A DNA stretch of 6,762 nt from Candidatus Neoflavobacterium equi (lineage in GTDB: Bacteria > Bacteroidota > Bacteroidia > Flavobacteriales > Flavobacteriaceae), in the NCBI GenBank assembly GCA_018065745.1, contig JAGHSS010000287.1, positions 1 through 6,762 of the forward strand. Direction: 5' to 3'. Made by a program: the position numbers and the translations under genes. Below, one piece after another: positions 1 to 4,405 of this stretch (positions are counted from its first letter, which is position 1; each line of letters starts with the position of its first letter). The notes beneath the pieces were generated by a model. The model saw nothing but the letters and a program-made list of their open reading frames with translations, searched no databases and was not told where the DNA came from.

Positions 1-39
1 ATATAATCATCATATCAAAAAACAATAATTACAATCAAA

Positions 40-2433
40 ATGAAACATTTATTTAGCATTCTGTGCTGTTTGTGGATATCTACTGCAACATTTGCACAAC
101 AAAAAGTTGGAAACATATCGGGAAAACTGATGGATTCCAAGACCAAAGAAGCCGTTGGATATGCCACGGTGTCCGTCAAAAAAGAGGGTAAAATCATTGA
201 CGGTATTCTGAGTGAAGACAACGGAAGCTTTTCTATCAAAAACCTTCCCCTGGACAAATTGGTTTTAGAGGTTCAATTCATCGGCTATAAAACACTGCAA
301 AGAGAAGTAATCCTTACCCCTACAAATCCAACGGTTACTTTAAACAACTTGATGTTGGAAGAGGAAGCAATCACTTTGAACGAGGTAAATATTGTAGCAG
401 AACGCTCCACTATTGAACAAAAGGTAGACAGAAAAGTAATCAACGTTGGTAAAGATTTGACCACCGTTGGCGCTACTGCTTCAGAAATTATGTCCAACAT
501 CCCATCTGTGAATGTGGATCAAGACGGAAACCTGTCTCTTAGAGGAAATACAAACGTCAAAGTTTTAGTTGACGGAAGACCTTCCAATATGAATGTGGCT
601 GAGTTGTTGAAACAAATCCCATCCACCTCCATTAAAAAAGTAGAACTGATTACCAATCCATCTGCCAAATACAACCCGGAAGGAATGTCTGGAATCATCA
701 ACATTGTATTACACAAAAACACCAACAACGGTTTTAATGGAAGTTTCAACACAGGAATAACCTTTGGGAAAACACCTAAATTCAACAATTCATTTAACGG
801 TAACTACCGCCACAACAAATTCAACTTCTACACAACCTTGGGAAATAACGTTGGGGATTACCTCAACAGAGGTAGCATTCACTTATTTGACGATGGGTCT
901 GATCAGCTCACACGTGTGAATTCTGGGAGAAACAGTCAGTTTGGCAAAATTGGTTTTGACTATTTTATTGACGATTACAACACCTTGTCTGCATATACCA
1001 ACCAGAACGCAACCAAAAACAAGACAACCATCAACTCAAGCATCTTGTTTGACAATCCTATCAACGACATTTTGGAGGACGACTTTTACAATAGTAAAAT
1101 ATACAATGCCGTTTACAACGTTGCTTACAAACACAAATTTAAAAAAGAAGGTCACACCTTGGATTTTGAAGGTAGTTACAACACCTCAACCACCAAGCAG
1201 AACGCAAACTTTTACCCTGTTGGCGGTGGATTAACTCCTTATGAAGACAGCACCAAACCCAAAGACAACAGCGCCCTTTTTAACTTGGACTACACCAATC
1301 CATTGAATGAAAAAACAACCCTTGAGGTGGGTGGGGAATACAGATTCTCAAGAACTGAAAGTGACTACAACACCAGCAGAGTTGGTGTGGACAATGCCTT
1401 TTTCACCTATGACTTTGACATTGTTTCCCTTTACACCACCTTTGGTCAAAAATTTGACAAATTCTCTTATCAATTGGGAGCTCGTTTGGAGCACTACCAA
1501 GTGGAGGCAGATTTTATACAAACCTCAGGAAGAGCTAAATTTGAAAACAAATACTTTACAGTATATCCTTCTGCATACTTAACATACAGCCTGACAGAAA
1601 AGGACATGTTACAGCTGAGTATTGCCAGACGTGTGGACCGTCCATCTGTAGGACAGACAAAACCTATTAGAGATTTTGCAACGCCAAGATTCACCAATAT
1701 TGGTAATCCAGAATTGTTGCCACAGTTTACCAATTCTGTAGAATTGAATTACACCAAGACAATCAATAAAAGTAGTATTACTGCTGGGGTATTCTTCAGA
1801 GACATTAACGATCAAATTTCACAGACCATCGGTCCGGACGAGTCTACTCCTATTGAAGAACGCAAGATCATCATGAGTTTTGGAAATTTTGACAAAAACA
1901 CCTCTTATGGTTTTGAAGCAAGTGCCAATTTAAAAATGAACAATTGGTGGGACATGCAACCAAGCATTGATTTCTCAAGCATCAATCAAAAAGGAATGAA
2001 CGCCATCTTAGATGAGGCAACACAAACCTTTGATTACAGAATTATCAATGTGAAGACAGATGCGTTAAACGCAAGAATCAACAACAACTTCAAAGTAAAC
2101 AAAGCGATAACATTGAGTTTATTTGGTTTTTACAGAGGACCAGTGAATGAAATTACCATGAATGCCAAATCCATGTTTTTTGTTGATTTGGGAGGTAGAT
2201 ACAGCTTCTGGAACAACAAGGCAAGCTTAACATTGAGATTCTCTGACATCACCAAAGACATGAGATTCCGTTATGACGCCACGTCACCATACACCAGCAA
2301 TGGAGCATGGAAATGGGAAAGTCAAAAACTCTATGTTGGATTCAACTATATGTTTGGTGGTTCTAGCGGAAAGACATTCCAAAGAAAATCTAGAGATAAG
2401 GGAGATTCCCAACAAGGTGGATTCATGAATTAA
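40..2433 (+). CDS. TonB-dependent outer-membrane receptor (outer membrane beta-barrel family, CarboxypepD_reg + plug + barrel)
   Basis: Predicted outer-membrane transporter or receptor of 797 residues, which would import an unknown ligand using TonB energy. Residues 1-19 are a Sec signal peptide (MKHLF, hydrophobic core, TFA before Q20). Residues about 24-106 form a carboxypeptidase-regulatory-like beta sandwich (ISGKLMDSKTKEAVGYATV, then DGILSEDNGSFSIKNLP and FIGYK). The linker LNEVNIVAERS precedes a plug domain at about 140-225, recognised by SEIMSNIPSVNVDQDGNLSLRG, VLVDGRPSN and NPEGMSGIINIVL. The rest is a barrel rich in alternating aromatic/polar strands, ending in a strand near YVGFNYMFGG (about 767-776). 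A basic, Gly-rich tail of about 20 residues follows. This architecture fits the OMP_b-brl_3-type receptors common in Bacteroidota rather than SusC, and no SusD gene lies downstream. The start is the first ATG before the signal peptide; the A-rich leader has no Shine-Dalgarno sequence. The 39 bases upstream show no clear promoter. The ligand cannot be predicted. Confidence 0.93.
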   Translation: MKHLFSILCCLWISTATFAQQKVGNISGKLMDSKTKEAVGYATVSVKKEGKIIDGILSEDNGSFSIKNLPLDKLVLEVQFIGYKTLQREVILTPTNPTVTLNNLMLEEEAITLNEVNIVAERSTIEQKVDRKVINVGKDLTTVGATASEIMSNIPSVNVDQDGNLSLRGNTNVKVLVDGRPSNMNVAELLKQIPSTSIKKVELITNPSAKYNPEGMSGIINIVLHKNTNNGFNGSFNTGITFGKTPKFNNSFNGNYRHNKFNFYTTLGNNVGDYLNRGSIHLFDDGSDQLTRVNSGRNSQFGKIGFDYFIDDYNTLSAYTNQNATKNKTTINSSILFDNPINDILEDDFYNSKIYNAVYNVAYKHKFKKEGHTLDFEGSYNTSTTKQNANFYPVGGGLTPYEDSTKPKDNSALFNLDYTNPLNEKTTLEVGGEYRFSRTESDYNTSRVGVDNAFFTYDFDIVSLYTTFGQKFDKFSYQLGARLEHYQVEADFIQTSGRAKFENKYFTVYPSAYLTYSLTEKDMLQLSIARRVDRPSVGQTKPIRDFATPRFTNIGNPELLPQFTNSVELNYTKTINKSSITAGVFFRDINDQISQTIGPDESTPIEERKIIMSFGNFDKNTSYGFEASANLKMNNWWDMQPSIDFSSINQKGMNAILDEATQTFDYRIINVKTDALNARINNNFKVNKAITLSLFGFYRGPVNEITMNAKSMFFVDLGGRYSFWNNKASLTLRFSDITKDMRFRYDATSPYTSNGAWKWESQKLYVGFNYMFGGSSGKTFQRKSRDKGDSQQGGFMN

Positions 2434-2455
2434 GAATCCCAATAGACATAAAAAC

Positions 2456-2488
2456 AAAAAGGTCTGCTTCAGTGAAGCAGACCTTTTT
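2456..2488. terminator. Bidirectional intrinsic terminator between convergent genes
   Basis: A perfect 10-bp stem, GGTCTGCTTC (2461-2470) with GAAGCAGACC (2474-2483), closes on a three-base loop. It is flanked by AAAAA (2456-2460) on the left and TTTTTT (2484-2489) on the right, so the A and T runs extend the pairing and supply a U-tract in both directions. On the plus strand it ends the receptor transcript 22 bases after its stop codon. On the minus strand it ends the hydroxylase transcript, where the U-tract reads TTTTTGTTTTT (2460-2450). The hydroxylase stop codon (2490-2488) lies inside the A/T flank. Confidence 0.93.
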
Positions 2489-3150
2489 TATTTGTCAAAT
2501 TTTAAATCTTTTGCCTTTTCAGGATCTTCTTTGTGTTTTAAGAGATTAAACTCTGTTCCAAATACTTTATCCCAAAGCGTATTGCTAACTCCAAAACCCA
2601 AATGCTCATTTCTGTAATGATGCATTTGATGGTTTCTCCACAGCGGTTTTAAAAACTCAAATGGAGGCTCAAAAGCGTGGATGGCATAATGCATGGATCC
2701 ATACAATAAATAACCTATCATAAACCCCGGAAAGAAGCCCCAAACATTATGTCCAAGTATCAAATATTGAACTCCAAAAATTGCTGAAGCCAAAATTAAA
2801 CTAGGCACTGGAGGCATAAACAACCGGGTTCTATCACGTGGATATTCGTGGTGGTTCCCATGTAAAATATAAGCAAACTTTTTCATGCTGGTACTCTCAC
2901 TAATGAGATGAAAAACATAGCGGTGTGCGATGTATTCAAAAAAAGTCCAGAATAACATGGCTCCAAAAAAGAGCAATGCCAATTTTTCACCCGACAGTTG
3001 ATAAACGTCGTACCCCCTGTAGAGGATAAAACTCAATATTGGAATGTACATGGACCAAATGACCGCTGGATGCGTTTTGGTCAACATTTCCAGATATTTA
3101 TTTTCAAAAAGCCGAGCCTGTCCCGTGTTTTTTACCCTAGTATGCGCCAT
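2488..3150 (-). CDS. Fatty acid 2-hydroxylase-like membrane enzyme (fatty acid hydroxylase superfamily)
   Basis: Integral-membrane non-haem dimetal hydroxylase, 220 residues from the ATG at 3150. An in-frame GTG at 3183 would give 231. Numbered from the GTG form, the histidine clusters are HRYVFH (87-92, HX4H), HGNHH (108-112, HX2HH), HYAIH (165-169, HX3H) and HQMHH (185-189, HX2HH). This is the ten-histidine layout of the yeast Scs7p / animal FA2H catalytic domain, which puts a hydroxyl on C2 of long acyl chains. EYPRDRTRLFMPP and GFGVSNTLWDKVFGT are also typical of that group. Four hydrophobic segments (about 41-58, 68-86, 129-143, 147-164) surround the clusters. No cytochrome b5 domain is fused, unlike the eukaryotic enzymes, so the electron donor must be separate. 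The ATG start is preferred because VKNTGQARLFENKYLE just after it looks like the usual beginning of the family. The gene follows the FabH-type gene by 68 bases and is probably cotranscribed with it. The exact substrate (free acid, acyl-lipid or sphingolipid-like amide) is inference. Confidence 0.87.
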   Translation of the reverse strand: MAHTRVKNTGQARLFENKYLEMLTKTHPAVIWSMYIPILSFILYRGYDVYQLSGEKLALLFFGAMLFWTFFEYIAHRYVFHLISESTSMKKFAYILHGNHHEYPRDRTRLFMPPVPSLILASAIFGVQYLILGHNVWGFFPGFMIGYLLYGSMHYAIHAFEPPFEFLKPLWRNHQMHHYRNEHLGFGVSNTLWDKVFGTEFNLLKHKEDPEKAKDLKFDK

Positions 3151-3188
3151 GTGTTTCTCAATTGAATGTTCAATAAATAACACAGAAA

Positions 3189-3193
3189 CTCCT
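3189..3193 (-). promoter_or_regulatory. Possible Shine-Dalgarno sequence for an alternative GTG start of the hydroxylase
   Basis: On the minus strand AGGAG stands five bases before the in-frame GTG at 3183-3181, an ideal ribosome-binding spacing. The downstream ATG at 3150 has only a weak GAG six bases ahead. Bacteroidota seldom depend on Shine-Dalgarno pairing, so the motif could be chance. If used, it adds 11 residues (GTG read as Met, then LFIEHSIEKH) before the Met at 3150. A perfect AT palindrome, TATAATATTATA (3193-3204), sits directly upstream. Confidence 0.35.
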
Positions 3194-3218
3194 ATAATAT
3201 TATACGGGACTTAGGAAT

Positions 3219-4223
3219 TTACCATTTAATAATAGCACTAGCCCAAGTGAATCCACTTCCAAATGCAGCCAATACAATAGTATCTCCTTTTTTGATTTTA
3301 CCTTGCTCCCAAGCCTCTGTCAAAGCGATTGGAATAGAAGCAGCAGTAGTATTTCCATAACGTTGGATGTTGTTGAACACCTGGTCGTCAGTTAAGTTAA
3401 ATTTGTGTTGGATGTATTGAGAGATTCTCAAGTTTGCTTGGTGAGGCACCAATAAATCAATATCCTCAACAGTCAAATTGTTAGCTTTCAAACCTTCATT
3501 GATCACCTCAGAGAAACGAACAACAGCATTTTTGAATACAAATTGACCGTTCATGTGTGGGTAGTAAGAAACGTCGTTAGGATCATTTTCTCTCACAATG
3601 TCAGAAACCCATCTGTTCCCCATTCCTGGAGCCATCAAAGCCAATTCTTCTGCATGCTCTCCTTGTGCGTGTAAGTGTGTAGACAACAATCCAGTTCCTT
3701 CTTCTTCAGAACGGCTCAAGATTGCAGCACCAGCTCCATCACCAAAGATTACAGAAACTCCACGTCCACGTGTTGACATATCCAAACCACGAGAATGTGT
3801 TTCTGATCCGATGATCAAAATGTTTTTATACATTCCTGTTTTGATGAATTGATCACCTACAGAAAGTGCATAAAGGAATCCTGAACATTGATTTCTCACG
3901 TCCAAAGCACCAACAGTGCGCAATCCCAATTCTTTTTGAACCATTACCCCAGGTCCTGGGAAATATAGATCTGGACTTAAAGTCGCAAAGATCACAAAAT
4001 CAATATCTTCTTTTTGAATTCCAGCACGTTCAATAGCAACTTTTGCAGCCTCAACTCCCATAGAAGTAGTTGTGTCATGTGCTTCCACATGTCTGCGTTG
4101 TTCAATTCCCGTTCTTTCTTTAATCCACTCATCATTCGTGTCCATAACTTTTGACAAATCGTCATTAGTTACAATGTTGTTAGGCACATAATATCCTAAA
4201 CCTGATATTTTTGATTGAAACAT
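3219..4223 (-). CDS. fabH: Beta-ketoacyl-ACP synthase III family protein (FabH-type)
   Basis: Cytosolic thiolase-fold condensing enzyme of 334 residues. It is expected to join an acyl-CoA primer to malonyl-ACP, giving the first 3-oxoacyl-ACP of a fatty acid chain. The complete KAS III triad is present: Cys113 in DVRNQCSGFLYAL, His261 in VPHQANLRI and Asn291 in RYGNTTAASIPIAL. NDEWIKERTGI (30-40, CoA-binding Trp and Arg in E. coli FabH), FGDGAGAAILS (160-170) and the C-terminal GSGFTWASAIIKW also match. It is slightly longer than E. coli FabH (317 residues); the extra length is mainly a loop at about 195-223, between THLHAQGEH and PHMNGQFVFKNAV. The cysteine context (NQCSGF rather than AACAGF) suggests a FabH paralog group rather than necessarily the housekeeping enzyme, and no plsX or rpmF adjoins it as is common for the main fabH. 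The start is the ATG preceding the conserved KISGLGYYVP. It is first in a probable operon with the hydroxylase. The KAS III family call is firm; the primer specificity and the symbol are less certain. Confidence 0.93.
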   Translation of the reverse strand: MFQSKISGLGYYVPNNIVTNDDLSKVMDTNDEWIKERTGIEQRRHVEAHDTTTSMGVEAAKVAIERAGIQKEDIDFVIFATLSPDLYFPGPGVMVQKELGLRTVGALDVRNQCSGFLYALSVGDQFIKTGMYKNILIIGSETHSRGLDMSTRGRGVSVIFGDGAGAAILSRSEEEGTGLLSTHLHAQGEHAEELALMAPGMGNRWVSDIVRENDPNDVSYYPHMNGQFVFKNAVVRFSEVINEGLKANNLTVEDIDLLVPHQANLRISQYIQHKFNLTDDQVFNNIQRYGNTTAASIPIALTEAWEQGKIKKGDTIVLAAFGSGFTWASAIIKW

Positions 4224-4254
4224 AATCTAGTCTAATTTTACTATTTAGGCACTG

Positions 4255-4262
4255 CAAATTTA
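4255..4262 (-). promoter_or_regulatory. Candidate Bacteroidota -7 promoter element for the fabH-type gene
   Basis: The minus strand reads TAAATTTG, an exact match to the Bacteroidota primary-sigma -7 consensus TAnnTTTG. It lies 31 bases before the fabH-type ATG and would give a leader of roughly 25 nucleotides. The usual -33 TTG at about 17-23 bases is not present: the nearest TTG (4274-4272) is only nine bases upstream. The call therefore rests on the -7 match and its position in the divergent intergenic region. Confidence 0.45.
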
Positions 4263-4335
4263 CAATATATCCAACGTAGTTTGGTAAAATAAGTCAGATA
4301 TTTTAATATTAACAATTTTTAATGATAAAAAGTAT

Positions 4336-4343
4336 TAATTTTA
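4336..4343 (+). promoter_or_regulatory. Weak candidate -7 element for the S9 peptidase gene
   Basis: TAATTTTA matches seven of eight positions of TAnnTTTG (final A instead of G), 62 bases before the peptidase ATG. No TTG lies at the expected -33 distance. It is the best plus-strand candidate I see in the 182-base divergent region 4224-4405. That region otherwise holds AT-rich sequence, a 10-bp palindrome TTAATATTAA (4303-4312) and a purine-rich leader without a clear Shine-Dalgarno site. Confidence 0.2.
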
Positions 4344-4405
4344 GAACTTAATGAAGATGGATATGAAAAGAAAAAATAAAAAAAGAATCAAATCAACAGA
4401 AACAT

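Noticed and set aside
941..1582. Open frames of about 90 codons on the plus strand inside the receptor gene
   Set aside because: They lie wholly within the receptor in another frame, are Thr/Pro-rich low-complexity translations of its Asn/Thr codons, and have no recognisable domain.
3598..3852. An 84-codon plus-strand frame antisense to the fabH-type gene
   Set aside because: It is the complement of a strongly conserved coding region (Cys113 to the GDGAGA region) and shows no motif of its own.
4303..4312. Palindrome TTAATATTAA in the divergent intergenic region as a possible operator
   Set aside because: Ten-base AT palindromes are expected by chance in sequence this AT-rich, and no second copy or known site could be matched.
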